Both the position numbers and the translations under genes were made by a program. From Chryseosolibacter histidinae (lineage in GTDB: Bacteria > Bacteroidota > Bacteroidia > Cytophagales > Cyclobacteriaceae), in the NCBI RefSeq assembly GCF_018598225.1, contig NZ_JAHESF010000002.1, positions 372,001 through 436,000 on the forward strand: a stretch of DNA of 64,000 nucleotides, written 5' to 3'. Below are positions 1 to 8,330 of the stretch, in pieces; the stretch's first letter is position 1, and each line of letters begins with the position of its first letter. A model generated the notes under the pieces. The model searched no databases and had not been told where the DNA came from. It was given only the letters and a program-made list of their open reading frames with translations.

Positions 1-1
1 T

Positions 2-187
2 TACGAAGAAGGATACGAATCTGTTGCCAACGATGACCTCGACAAACAATCGGCGCAGATCGCAGGCTCGCTGAAAGCAGACGGCATTGAAGTGCTGCCC
101 GATGCAGAGATCGTGGCCCTGATCGCGTACCTGCAAAGGCTGGGCAAAGACATCAAGGCAGAACCTACTGCCAACGCTGAAAAATAG
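2..187 (+). CDS. ccoO: cbb3 cytochrome c oxidase subunit CcoO (or CcoNO fusion), C-terminal end
   Basis: The window opens inside this gene; 61 codons in frame end at a TAG. The visible residues (AQIAGSLKADGIEVLPDAE, then a helix reading IVALIAYLQRLG) match the C-terminal helix of the mono-haem cytochrome c subunit CcoO, which passes electrons from CcoP to the CcoN haem-copper centre. In many Bacteroidota CcoN and CcoO are one fused polypeptide; which applies here cannot be seen. It is followed after 31 nt by ccoQ and then ccoP, the normal cbb3 order, so it is the upstream part of the same operon. Confidence 0.85.
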   Translation, partial: YEEGYESVANDDLDKQSAQIAGSLKADGIEVLPDAEIVALIAYLQRLGKDIKAEPTANAEK

Positions 188-218
188 GACGAACCTCACT
201 ACTAAAGTATAATGTGCT

Positions 219-413
219 ATGTATAAGAATGTGCTCCAAAGTATCGATAACATCGCCATCTGGCCCGTTATCTCCTTTGTTATCTTCTTTCTCTTCTTCA
301 TCTGCCTGCTCTGGTGGGTCTTTACTACCGACAAAAAATTCATCGATAAGATGAAGGGTCTTCCCATCGATCATACTTCAGAAGAAAAGGATCTTAACAT
401 CACACAACTATGA
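219..413 (+). CDS. ccoQ: cbb3 oxidase small subunit CcoQ/FixQ-like
   Basis: A 64-residue protein with one strongly hydrophobic segment at about residues 14-36 (IWPVISFVIFFLFFICLLWW) followed by a charged tail, the CcoQ/FixQ layout. CcoQ is a single-span protein that stabilises the cbb3 complex in the inner membrane. Its stop overlaps the ccoP start by 4 nt (ATGA), indicating coupled translation. The sequence is too short for identification by motif alone; the call rests on size, topology and position between ccoO and ccoP. Confidence 0.8.
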   Translation: MYKNVLQSIDNIAIWPVISFVIFFLFFICLLWWVFTTDKKFIDKMKGLPIDHTSEEKDLNITQL

Positions 414-1333
414 AGAAGCCATTGCTGATATTATCCGGTTGCCTGTTCGCAGCATCAACCTTTGCGCAGGAGAATACCGCCAAAACATTCTGGGACGATC
501 CGGTGAACCATCCCCTGGCGTCACTGTACGTGGTGACTGCTTTGCTGCTGGTGGTTGTCATCCTGGTTGCCTTCGTGGGCATCTACATGGTGAAGGTGCT
601 GAACACGCTCACGGAACAGGCCAGGAAAGTGAACGCTGAAAAATCGGGCATCGCCTACGTGCCCCTGCAAAGCTGGTGGCAGCGGTTTGCGCAACGTATG
701 AACGCCTCTGTACCTGTTGAGCAGGAGAAAAATATCGAGATGGATCACAGCTACGATGGCATCCGCGAGCTCGACAACCATTTGCCGCCGTGGTGGAAAT
801 GGCTTTTTTATGGAACGATCGGCTGGTCTGTGGTGTACATCATCGTGTTCCACTTTTCCGCCAGCCTGCCCCTCTCGCTGGAAGAGTATCAACAGGAAGT
901 TGCTGTTGCCGAGGAACAGGCGCGCAAGCTCAGGGCATCTCAACCCGAAGCAACGATCGATGAGAACGCGCTGCAGTATACCGCTGACGCAGCCATCATC
1001 GAAAAAGGCAAAACAGTATTCATGAACAATCCGTGCGGATCGTGCCACAGGAACGACGGTGGCGGAAACACCATCGGTCCTAACCTCACAGACGAATACT
1101 GGCTGCACGGCGGAGATGTGAAGAACATTTTCAATACGATCAAAAACGGCGTGGTCGAAAAGGGTATGCCCGCGTGGGGAAAATCCATGAGCCCCCAGGA
1201 TGTACGTGACCTTACATTCTTCGTGATGAGCCTGCAGGGAACCAAACCCGCCGATGCCAAGGCGCCACAAGGTGAGCTTTTTAAACAAACACCTGTTGGC
1301 GCAGACACTACCGCCACACAGGCTTCCCTTTAA
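410..1333 (+). CDS. ccoP: cbb3 oxidase cytochrome c subunit CcoP, single-haem form
   Basis: 307 residues. The first 20 look like a cleavable or anchor signal (MKKPLLILSGCLFAASTFAQ). A transmembrane segment follows at about 37-60, and a second hydrophobic region (WWKWLFYGTIGWSVVYIIVF) at about 128-147, where the short CcoP N-terminal domain has PPWWKW. A class I cytochrome c domain lies at about 195-285 with haem motif C209-G-S-C212-H213 and probable axial Met253 in GMPAWG. Proteobacterial CcoP usually has two CXXCH motifs; only one is present here. CcoP is the periplasmic electron entry subunit of the high-affinity oxidase. It sits between ccoQ and ccoG. Confidence 0.92.
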   Translation: MKKPLLILSGCLFAASTFAQENTAKTFWDDPVNHPLASLYVVTALLLVVVILVAFVGIYMVKVLNTLTEQARKVNAEKSGIAYVPLQSWWQRFAQRMNASVPVEQEKNIEMDHSYDGIRELDNHLPPWWKWLFYGTIGWSVVYIIVFHFSASLPLSLEEYQQEVAVAEEQARKLRASQPEATIDENALQYTADAAIIEKGKTVFMNNPCGSCHRNDGGGNTIGPNLTDEYWLHGGDVKNIFNTIKNGVVEKGMPAWGKSMSPQDVRDLTFFVMSLQGTKPADAKAPQGELFKQTPVGADTTATQASL

Positions 1334-1348
1334 AATAAAGAAAGTGAG

Positions 1349-2839
1349 ATGGAGATGGAAGGTGAAATAAGGATCGATCTGAGAAAAGAAAGGCTTGCAA
1401 AAAGCCTGGCCAACATTGAAGCAGGCACAGGAGAAGAATTTCGTGATACCATTGCCACCGTAGACGCCGCCGGAAAACGTCTCTGGATCTATCCTAAAAA
1501 ACCTTCGGGTCGCCTTCACCAATGGCGTATAGCTGTAACGGTGGTGTTGCTGTCATTGCTCTTTGCAGGGCCGTTCCTGAAGATCGGCGGACAGCCATTG
1601 CTGCTGCTGAACATCTTCGAACGCAGGTTTGTGATCTTTGGACAGGCTTTCTGGCCACAGGATTTTGTATTGCTGGCCATCACGCTGATCGCCTTCTTTG
1701 CTTTCATCATTCTGTTTACCGTTGTCTTTGGCAGGATCTGGTGCGGATGGTTATGCCCGCAGACACTCTTCATGGAGATGGTCTTTCGGAAGATCGAATA
1801 CCTCATTGAAGGCGACGCCGCCGCACAACGAAGACTGGCCAGGGAGCCCTGGCATTGGAACAAGCTTGGGAAGAAAACGCTCAAGCATGCGATCTTTCTT
1901 CTCATCTCCATACTGATCGCGCACACGGTTCTTGCTTACATCATTGGTGCAAAAGATACCTTTGCCATCATCACGCAGTCGCCGGCATTAAACCCGGCAG
2001 GGTTCATCGCGATGATCAGCTTTACAGGCATCTTCTATTTTGTTTACGCCAAATTCCGCGAGCAGGCCTGCATTGCCGTTTGTCCTTATGGAAGATTGCA
2101 AGGTGTGCTGCTGGGAAAAGAATCGATCGTGGTGGCCTACGACTGGCTGCGCGGAGAGCCGCGGGGACATTTAAAAAAGAATCAAGTATCAGCGGCGAAC
2201 CCGGGCGACTGCATCGACTGCAAGCTCTGCGTTCACGTCTGCCCTACCGGCATCGACATCCGCAATGGTACCCAGATGGAATGTGTGAATTGCACGGCCT
2301 GCATCGACGCCTGCGATGATGTGATGATCAAGATCGGCAAACCCAAGGGGCTGATCCGGTTCGCGTCCATCAACTCCATTACCGACAGGATCCAGAACAT
2401 TGTCAACCTAAGGGTGATCGGCTATTCATTTCTGCTGGTGACGCTGATGAGCATGTTGAGCTTTGCGCTGATCACCCGGTCAGACGTGGAGACAACGATA
2501 TTGAAAGTTCCGGGCACCTTATACCAGCGCGAGGGTGGCGTGATCAGCAACCTGTACAACGTGGAGTTCATCAACAAAACCTTCGACGGCCTTAAGCTGG
2601 AAATCAAGGTAGAATCTCCCGCCACAGCCTCGCTTTATAAAGTCGACGGAAAAGAGATCACGGTGCCGGCAGAAGGAATGGCAAAAGGTGTCTACTTCAT
2701 CAAGATCCCTGAAAAAGACATCACCAACGCCCGCACCGTGGTGACACTCGGAATTTACAGCCAGGGAAAAAAGCTTGAAACCGTAAAAGCCAAATTCATC
2801 AGGCCGGTAACAAAAGCTTCGGATGCAAAAAGAAATTAA
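1349..2839 (+). CDS. ccoG: cbb3 oxidase maturation ferredoxin-type protein CcoG/RdxA/FixG
   Basis: 496 residues. Several membrane segments lie in the first half, with the CcoG signature GRIWCGWLCPQ near residue 130 and a second conserved Cys region EQACIAVCPYG near 240. Two 4Fe-4S motifs follow: C288xxC291xxC294xxxC298P and C312xxC315xxC318xxxC322. The C-terminal 130 residues form an Ig-like periplasmic domain. CcoG is a membrane Cu(II) reductase needed for copper delivery to the CcoN active site. It starts 16 nt after ccoP; an alternative ATG two codons downstream would remove only Met-Glu. It is in the cbb3 operon. Confidence 0.93.
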   Translation: MEMEGEIRIDLRKERLAKSLANIEAGTGEEFRDTIATVDAAGKRLWIYPKKPSGRLHQWRIAVTVVLLSLLFAGPFLKIGGQPLLLLNIFERRFVIFGQAFWPQDFVLLAITLIAFFAFIILFTVVFGRIWCGWLCPQTLFMEMVFRKIEYLIEGDAAAQRRLAREPWHWNKLGKKTLKHAIFLLISILIAHTVLAYIIGAKDTFAIITQSPALNPAGFIAMISFTGIFYFVYAKFREQACIAVCPYGRLQGVLLGKESIVVAYDWLRGEPRGHLKKNQVSAANPGDCIDCKLCVHVCPTGIDIRNGTQMECVNCTACIDACDDVMIKIGKPKGLIRFASINSITDRIQNIVNLRVIGYSFLLVTLMSMLSFALITRSDVETTILKVPGTLYQREGGVISNLYNVEFINKTFDGLKLEIKVESPATASLYKVDGKEITVPAEGMAKGVYFIKIPEKDITNARTVVTLGIYSQGKKLETVKAKFIRPVTKASDAKRN

Positions 2840-2849
2840 TTGAACTGTT

Positions 2850-3278
2850 ATGAACTGGGGAAAATGGATTATTGTGGCATTTGTTCTGTTCGCAAGCTTT
2901 ATTGCAACACTGGTAACGGTGTGCATGCGCCAGGATGTGAGCCTCGTATCAAAAGATTATTACAAGGAAGAGCTTGCGTACCAGGCACAGATAGGACGTG
3001 TGATCAATGCCAGTCAGCTCGAAGTGAAACCGGTCATCCAGAAAACCGGACATTTCATTGCTGTTGACTTCGCCCTGCTCAACGAGATCGATCACGGCAG
3101 CCTGAAATTATTCAGACCTTCCGACGCGGCCATGGACCAGGTATTTGAGCTGAAACCGTCGGCCGATGGCTACCAGCTGTTCTCCACCGGCAACCTTGAA
3201 AAAGGTATGTACCGTGCGCGCATGCAATGGACCATGCACGGAAAAGAATATTACATTGAACAAATAGTGTATCTCTGA
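2850..3278 (+). CDS. ccoH: cbb3 oxidase assembly protein CcoH/FixH
   Basis: 142 residues with one N-terminal membrane span (WIIVAFVLFASFIATLVTVCM) and a periplasmic beta-rich domain. The motif DVSLVSKDYYKEELAYQAQI, just after the span, is typical of FixH-like proteins. FixH/CcoH supports assembly and stability of the cbb3 complex. It lies 10 nt after ccoG and 1 nt before the TauE-like gene, so all are probably one transcript. Confidence 0.85.
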   Translation: MNWGKWIIVAFVLFASFIATLVTVCMRQDVSLVSKDYYKEELAYQAQIGRVINASQLEVKPVIQKTGHFIAVDFALLNEIDHGSLKLFRPSDAAMDQVFELKPSADGYQLFSTGNLEKGMYRARMQWTMHGKEYYIEQIVYL

Positions 3279-3279
3279 T

Positions 3280-3966
3280 ATGTGGCTCACAGCGTTCATG
3301 ATCGGACTTGCTGGAAGTTTGCATTGCGCGGGCATGTGCAGTCCCCTGGCCATGACCCTCACCAACAGGCGCGCTATAGGGGGAAGGGTTCTGTACAACC
3401 TGGGCAGGATCACAACGTATGGGATGCTGGGCGCCGTGGTGGCATCATTGGGTTTTCTGTTTCCGCTTGAGAGGTTTCAAAACCTGCTGTCAGTTCTTTT
3501 GGGACTGTCGCTGCTCGTGATGGCCTCTGCCGGCATCACAGGCATCCGCATTCCATTGATCACCCCGGTGGCGATCCGGTTTACAGGCTGGTTGAAAAAA
3601 TTGTTTGCTGGCTTTATGAAAAATAAGAACACCGGCACACTGCTGCTGCTCGGCGCGCTTAACGGTATGCTTCCCTGCGGCCTTACTTTTCTTGCGCTCA
3701 CCTTCTGTATTACCCTGGCGGGACCGCTGGAAGGATTCATATACATGCTTTGTTTTGGGGCGGGTACCCTTCCCGTAATGTTGGGATTGGTTTCACTGGC
3801 TGGCTTACTCACCAACAAACTGCATTGGAGTACCCGGAAGATCACCACCGGCATGATGCTGCTTTCCGGTATGCTGCTGATCGCGCGGGTGTTCATCACG
3901 CACCACCCCGAAAGCCACGTTACCTATTCGGCCCCGGTAGAAATAGACATCGTGATCTGCCGTTAA
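3280..3966 (+). CDS. TauE/SafE (UreH-like) membrane protein of the cbb3 cluster
   Basis: 228 residues with about six membrane helices. The start MWLTAFMIGLAGSLHCAGMC carries the conserved GSLHCxGMC motif, and a second NGMLPCG motif lies near residue 128; both are typical of the small DsbD-like/UreH-like branch annotated as sulfite exporter TauE/SafE family. Members next to ccoG and ccoH are thought to help copper or redox supply to cbb3 oxidase, which is inference here. The ORF follows ccoH by 1 nt and converges with the response-regulator gene, overlapping its 3' end by 4 nt. Confidence 0.82.
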   Translation: MWLTAFMIGLAGSLHCAGMCSPLAMTLTNRRAIGGRVLYNLGRITTYGMLGAVVASLGFLFPLERFQNLLSVLLGLSLLVMASAGITGIRIPLITPVAIRFTGWLKKLFAGFMKNKNTGTLLLLGALNGMLPCGLTFLALTFCITLAGPLEGFIYMLCFGAGTLPVMLGLVSLAGLLTNKLHWSTRKITTGMMLLSGMLLIARVFITHHPESHVTYSAPVEIDIVICR

Positions 3967-5024
3967 CGGGCCACGTTCCAGCGCACCACTTTTTCAAGCT
4001 TGGGCCGCTGTACGATCCTGATCTTTCCACCCTCCACCTCAATGAGCCCTTCGTCCTTGAAGTCAGACAAGACCCTGATCACGGACTCGGAAGCGGTTCC
4101 TACCATCTTGGCCAGGTCTTCACGCGAAATGGCGATGATGGATTTTGCATCCTTCAGCGCTTCCGATCGCAACAGCGCTTCCGCCGTACGTTGTCTTACC
4201 GAATTATAGGCAAGGTTTAAAAGTTGGTGCTCACGCTCGGCTACTTTTTTGCATAACAGGTTGATGAAACTCTTCGACACATCGGGGTGGCTCTGGATCA
4301 TCAGCATAAAATCGTGGCGTGGAATGGCGATCAGCTCCGAATCCTGCATGGCTACGGCAGACTCGCGGTAGTTCTCATTTTCGAGCACCGGCTCGAAGCC
4401 AAAAAAATCGTTGGCCGTATACAGGTTAATGATCAGCTCTTTTCCGTCAGGGTGTGATTTAAAGGTCTTCACGTTGCCCGACTTGATGAAAAAAATGTTC
4501 AGCGGAAGATCGCCCTCTGAAAACACCTCCGCCTTCTTTTTGTAAACCTTTACTTTTTTGTCTTTCCCGAGCTCGCTGATGTTCAGCACCTGCCGGGCAT
4601 CCCTGATAAAAGTATCGAGCCCTTCGGCGGTAACATCATACTGCTTCTGAAGCATGGCGCTTTTTCTGAGCCTCGCCTCGATGGCATTGAGCAGGTCGGT
4701 ATCATCGAAAGGTTTGGTGAGATAATCGTCAGCACCCAGGTTCATACCTTTGCGGATGTCCGTCTTTTCAGTCTTGGCCGTGAGAAAAATGAACGGGATG
4801 TTAGCCGTTTGTTCGTTCTTGCTCAGGATGTGCAGCACACCATAGCCATCCAGCTCCGGCATCATAATGTCGCAGATAATGAGATCGGGTTTTTCCTTCT
4901 GGGCAAGCTCAACACCTATTTTACCGTTCTCGGCCACCACAACATTATAATTGGCCAGTGAAAGGATCTCGCTTGTGTTCTCTCTCACTTCCGGGTTGTC
5001 CTCAATTAAAAGTATCTTCTTCAT
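3963..5024 (-). CDS. response regulator: receiver domain fused to Crp/FNR regulator
   Basis: 353 residues in two parts. Residues 1-120 are a receiver with acidic pocket E8/D9, phospho-acceptor D52 (ICDIMMPELDG), T82 and K104 (TKPF). Residues about 150-260 form a cyclic-nucleotide-binding-type beta roll, and about 270-345 a Crp-type winged HTH (ISREDLAKMVGTASESVIRV). So phosphorylation is probably read out directly by an FNR-like DNA-binding domain, instead of a LuxR/FixJ type. No N-terminal Cys cluster for an FeS sensor is present. The kinase gene ends 4 nt upstream, making this its likely partner. It converges on the cbb3 genes, which are the obvious candidate targets. Confidence 0.92.
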   Translation of the reverse strand: MKKILLIEDNPEVRENTSEILSLANYNVVVAENGKIGVELAQKEKPDLIICDIMMPELDGYGVLHILSKNEQTANIPFIFLTAKTEKTDIRKGMNLGADDYLTKPFDDTDLLNAIEARLRKSAMLQKQYDVTAEGLDTFIRDARQVLNISELGKDKKVKVYKKKAEVFSEGDLPLNIFFIKSGNVKTFKSHPDGKELIINLYTANDFFGFEPVLENENYRESAVAMQDSELIAIPRHDFMLMIQSHPDVSKSFINLLCKKVAEREHQLLNLAYNSVRQRTAEALLRSEALKDAKSIIAISREDLAKMVGTASESVIRVLSDFKDEGLIEVEGGKIRIVQRPKLEKVVRWNVAR

Positions 5025-5028
5025 AATG

Positions 5029-6276
5029 CTATCGCGTAGGGATGATCACTGTAAAAATACTGCCTTTGCCGTGAACACTGGAGAATGAAATGGTTCCGTT
5101 GAGCAAGTCCACATACCGCTTCACAATATTGAGCCCCAGGCCTGTGCCCTGAACATTTCCGGCATTGCTCGCCCTGAAAAACCTGTCGAACATATGCTTC
5201 TGGTCCTCCGCCGGAATACCGATGCCTTCGTCTCTCACCGCAAAGGCCACGTTGCCGCCATCCATAAAACATTCAATGTGAATAGCCTTGTTCTCATCCG
5301 AATATTTACTGGCGTTCGATATAAGATTGAACAGGATATTCCGCAAGATCCTGGCGTCTGAGCTCAGGTATTCCACCGCGTTGCCGATGCGAACCTCCAG
5401 GCGCTGCCCGGCCTTCAGCGTAGACGTGATCTCTTCTTTTACCTCTTTCAAAAACTCCGAAAGCTGGATCGACTCTTTGTTGACATCCACCTTTCCCTCC
5501 TCAAGCTTGCCAAGCGACAGCAGATCGTTCAGGATCGAAGTAAGGTGATTGACGGAAGATTTGATGCGCAGCACGTGCTTGTTGACCTTATCAGGCTCAC
5601 CTTTTTCAGTATACTGGCTGATCAGCGATGCCGAGCTCATCACGGTGCTCAGAGGCGTTCTGAACTCATGCGATGCAATGGATACAAACTTCGACTTGAG
5701 CTCATTCAGCTCACGTTCGCGGTCCAGCGCCTTCCGCGCTTCCTCCTCCGCCTTCTTCCTCACCTGCACCTCTTTTTCCAGTGCCGTGATGGTTGAGGCC
5801 AGGTCTTCTGTACGCGACTGTACTTTCTTTTCGAGCTCCGAGGCATAGACCAGCAACTGCTCCTCGCTTCTTTTCAACGCTTCTTCCGCTTTCTTCCGCT
5901 CCGTAATGTCGCTGATAAAAGCCATGACCAGGATCTGTCCGTCAACATTGGTATAACTCAGGCTGACCGCCACGGGAAACTGTGAGCCATCTTTTCTTTT
6001 GGCGATCAGGTCACGCCCCATGCCCATAGGCCTCGGTTCTGGATGATCCGTAAAGTTTTTCCGGTACCCGACGTGTTTAGCCCGCATTTGCTCGGGCAAC
6101 AGGTCTTCTACCAGCAGGCCGATCATGGCACCCTTCTCGTAGCCAAACATTCGTTCCGTTACCGGGTTGGCCAAAAGTATCCTGCCCTGCTGATCTACCA
6201 GCATGATGGCTTCCACCGAGCTCTGAAAGATCTGCTGGAAAGTTTCGTTGGAAATAAACGGCATTGACTCAAACAT
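5029..6276 (-). CDS. FixL-like PAS sensor histidine kinase
   Basis: 415 residues, no membrane segment, so cytoplasmic. A PAS domain (about 10-125) is followed by a coiled coil (about 126-195), a HisKA dimerisation domain with phospho-acceptor H203 (SHEFRTPLS), and a HATPase domain with N box (NLISNASKYS), G1 (RDEGIGIP) and G2 (GTGLGLNI) motifs. The PAS region contains RAKHxxYxxxF and GMGR, aligning by eye with the haem-ligand His and distal Arg segments of FixL; many non-haem PAS domains share part of this, so oxygen sensing is inferred. It is co-transcribed with the receiver-Crp gene beside the cbb3 operon. A second Met lies 4 codons in. Confidence 0.92.
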   Translation of the reverse strand: MFESMPFISNETFQQIFQSSVEAIMLVDQQGRILLANPVTERMFGYEKGAMIGLLVEDLLPEQMRAKHVGYRKNFTDHPEPRPMGMGRDLIAKRKDGSQFPVAVSLSYTNVDGQILVMAFISDITERKKAEEALKRSEEQLLVYASELEKKVQSRTEDLASTITALEKEVQVRKKAEEEARKALDRERELNELKSKFVSIASHEFRTPLSTVMSSASLISQYTEKGEPDKVNKHVLRIKSSVNHLTSILNDLLSLGKLEEGKVDVNKESIQLSEFLKEVKEEITSTLKAGQRLEVRIGNAVEYLSSDARILRNILFNLISNASKYSDENKAIHIECFMDGGNVAFAVRDEGIGIPAEDQKHMFDRFFRASNAGNVQGTGLGLNIVKRYVDLLNGTISFSSVHGKGSIFTVIIPTR

Positions 6277-6297
6277 AACAGCAACAATTTAGAAAAC

Positions 6298-6315
6298 GAC
6301 TGACAAAAATCAGTC
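6298..6315. promoter_or_regulatory. palindrome GACTGA-N6-TCAGTC between divergent genes
   Basis: GACTGACAAAAATCAGTC is a perfect 6-bp inverted repeat with 6-nt spacing, extended by A/T flanks. It lies between the kinase gene (start 6276, leftward) and the Usp gene (start 6382, rightward). Size, symmetry and position suit an operator of a Crp/FNR-family dimer such as the adjacent receiver-Crp protein. A terminator is less likely because no gene reads into it. The site-factor link is inference. Confidence 0.45.
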
Positions 6316-6381
6316 TTTTTGTTGATCCTAATCCTGATTTTAGCACGCTTTACGGCCTAAGTTCGTATTATAATTTTCCGT

Positions 6382-6831
6382 ATGAGACCCATATTATGTG
6401 TGATTGACCTGAGTGAAACGTCTGTACAGGTACTGGAGGTGGCTGGAAGAATGGCTTTGGCATACAAAACACAACTGATCATATTATTCCCTTACCGGCT
6501 GATCGACTATGGTTATAAAGGTGAGATCTCACAATTAAAAAACCGGCTGGAAGGCGAAGCGCGTGAGAAGTTTATGAGCCTGAAAAACCAGGTGGCCGTG
6601 CTCGGCGAGCTCTCCTATGATTTCCAACCTGAAATAGGCTTTCCGTCTGACAGGATCAGCGCCTACGTGCGAAGAAACAAAGTCGATTCTGTGGTGATCA
6701 GCCAGCGCCAGGCCCACGCCATGAACGAGGTTAACGGTATGGCACTGCAAAACCTGATCGTAGGGTCCAGGTTGCCCTTCACCATTGTACCCGAACAGAT
6801 CGACGTTGAGTCGGTAGTCGGTATTCAGTAA
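6382..6831 (+). CDS. universal stress protein (UspA-like)
   Basis: 149 residues. The first strand reads MRPILCVIDLSETSVQVLEVA and the fold continues with alternating strands and helices typical of a single Usp domain. The ATP-binding signature G-x2-G-x9-G(S/T) is weak: NLIVGSRLPFTIVP retains the VGS/LPFTIVP end. Usp proteins are small cytoplasmic stress proteins; FNR-type control is common for them, which fits its position beside the oxygen-linked two-component genes. The last codons (SVVGIQ-stop) lie in an intergenic repeat that starts inside the gene. Confidence 0.82.
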   Translation: MRPILCVIDLSETSVQVLEVAGRMALAYKTQLIILFPYRLIDYGYKGEISQLKNRLEGEAREKFMSLKNQVAVLGELSYDFQPEIGFPSDRISAYVRRNKVDSVVISQRQAHAMNEVNGMALQNLIVGSRLPFTIVPEQIDVESVVGIQ

Positions 6832-6950
6832 TCAGTATTCTGTAATCGGTATTCAGGTATTCGGTAATCAGTAATCAGGTAAAATTCAGTCTCTTTCCGA
6901 GGGACCGATCATCGGTTACCGATCACTGATTACCAATTTACCGTTTACCA
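6815..6950. repeat. intergenic word-repeat hairpin, GTAATCAG/GTATTCGG family
   Basis: The left part repeats words such as GGTATTCAGTAATCAGTATT several times; the right part (from about 6912) carries the reverse complement words (GGTTACCGATCACTGATTACC). The two halves can fold into a long imperfect hairpin. It begins inside the end of the Usp gene and supplies its stop codon. The same family is at 18070-18180 and 19058-19126. Confidence 0.75.
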
Positions 6951-6986
6951 TTTTTTGCTTATCTTCGGGGTCTGACTTTTTTAGCT

Positions 6987-8273
6987 ATGGACCTGTACTA
7001 TACCTTTTCGGTTCTCATCGTGCTTGCCGCCATTTTTTCTTACCTGAACCTGCGGTACCTGAAGCTGCCTTCCACCATCGGCATCATGATCATCGCCATG
7101 ATCGCCTCCCTGAGCCTGGTGGGGTTGGGAAAGTCCTATCCCGCGCTTTCGCTCCAGTTCTCGAAGGTGATCGCCAGCGTCGATTTCTCGGAGGTGCTGA
7201 TGGGTGCCATGCTGAACTTCCTGTTGTTTGCCGGGGCCATCCACATCAGTCTTCACGACCTGCGTAAACAACGCATCCCGGTGATCATCTTTTCAACGGT
7301 GGGGGTAGTGATCTCTACCATCGTGGTTGGCGCGCTGATGTACCTGGCGTTCCTGGCCCTGGGTATGAATATTCCGCTCATCCAGTGTTTCGTGTTCGGT
7401 GCGCTCATCTCTCCTACAGACCCCATTGCCGTGATCGCCATCCTGAGAAAGGCGGGCATCCGTAAGTCTATTGAAATAAAAGTGGCGGGTGAATCGCTCT
7501 TCAATGATGGTGTTGCTGTTGTGCTGTTCGTGATCCTGCTGGAGCTTGCGCAGGGCAGCGCCGTTGACATCACTTTCATTCACGTGGCGGGCCTGCTGGT
7601 GCAGGAAGCCGGCGGAGGACTGCTCGTAGGACTTTTGCTGGGCTACATCGGCTCGCAGGGTATCAGGAGGATCAACAGCTACAATGTTACGGTGATCATT
7701 ACCCTGGCCATTGTGATGGGTGGATACCTGGTAACGCGGTACCTGCACATTTCCGGACCACTCACCATGGTGGCGGCGGGGCTGGTGATCGGCAACTACG
7801 GCAAAGCCATCGCTATGTCTGCCACGGATAAAGATTACCTCGACAAATTCTGGGAGCTGGTGGATGAGATCCTCAACGCCATGCTGTTCCTCATCATCGG
7901 GTTCGAGCTGCTGCTGATCCAAAACTTAAAACAATTCTGGCAGATCGGTTCGCTGGCCATCGGCATTGTACTGCTCGCCAGGTTCTTTTCCATCTGGCTG
8001 CCCATCAGGTTCATTCCAAACATCGGCACATTCGACCGGAAGACCATCGTGATACTGGTATGGGGTGGCCTGCGGGGTGGTGTGTCAGTAGCCCTTGCGT
8101 TAACCATCGACGACCGGCTGAACCAGAACCTGTTCCTGGCCATTACCTATTACGTGGTGGTATTCTCCATCATCATCCAGGGGCTCACCATCGGCAAGCT
8201 TACCTCATTCCAGAAAGGTGAGAAAAACAGGAACGTGCCCGTGATGTCGGCGAGGCAGCGGGTGAGCAGGTAG
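6987..8273 (+). CDS. CPA1-family Na+/H+ antiporter (NhaP-like)
   Basis: 428 residues, almost entirely membrane helices (about 12). The CPA1 hallmark motifs are present: SPTDPIAVIAIL (T144-D145-P146) and GESLFNDGVAVVLF with the ion-binding N173-D174. A third conserved helix with GGLRGGVSVALAL lies near residue 355. The protein exchanges cytoplasmic Na+ (or K+) for external protons, for pH and salt homeostasis. It stands alone between two repeat elements. A TATCTTCG -7-like box lies at about 6961, close to the start. Confidence 0.93.
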   Translation: MDLYYTFSVLIVLAAIFSYLNLRYLKLPSTIGIMIIAMIASLSLVGLGKSYPALSLQFSKVIASVDFSEVLMGAMLNFLLFAGAIHISLHDLRKQRIPVIIFSTVGVVISTIVVGALMYLAFLALGMNIPLIQCFVFGALISPTDPIAVIAILRKAGIRKSIEIKVAGESLFNDGVAVVLFVILLELAQGSAVDITFIHVAGLLVQEAGGGLLVGLLLGYIGSQGIRRINSYNVTVIITLAIVMGGYLVTRYLHISGPLTMVAAGLVIGNYGKAIAMSATDKDYLDKFWELVDEILNAMLFLIIGFELLLIQNLKQFWQIGSLAIGIVLLARFFSIWLPIRFIPNIGTFDRKTIVILVWGGLRGGVSVALALTIDDRLNQNLFLAITYYVVVFSIIIQGLTIGKLTSFQKGEKNRNVPVMSARQRVSR

Positions 8274-8277
8274 AATA

Positions 8278-8330
8278 GTCCATAGTCCATAGTCCATAGT
8301 CCACAGTCGACGGTCCACAGTCCACAGCCG
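8278..8330. repeat. word repeat, AGTCCATAGTCCACAG family
   Basis: Three copies of AGTCCAT followed by variants (AGTCCACAGTCGACGGTCC) directly after the antiporter stop codon. No clear reverse-complement half is present here, unlike at 10404-10490 where the same word forms a hairpin. A single-sided copy is also at 14882-14912. Confidence 0.7.

Noticed and set aside
521..1522. Long open frame on the minus strand across ccoP and ccoG
   Set aside because: It is antisense to two clear cbb3 genes, has no domain sense and reflects codon bias of the real strand.
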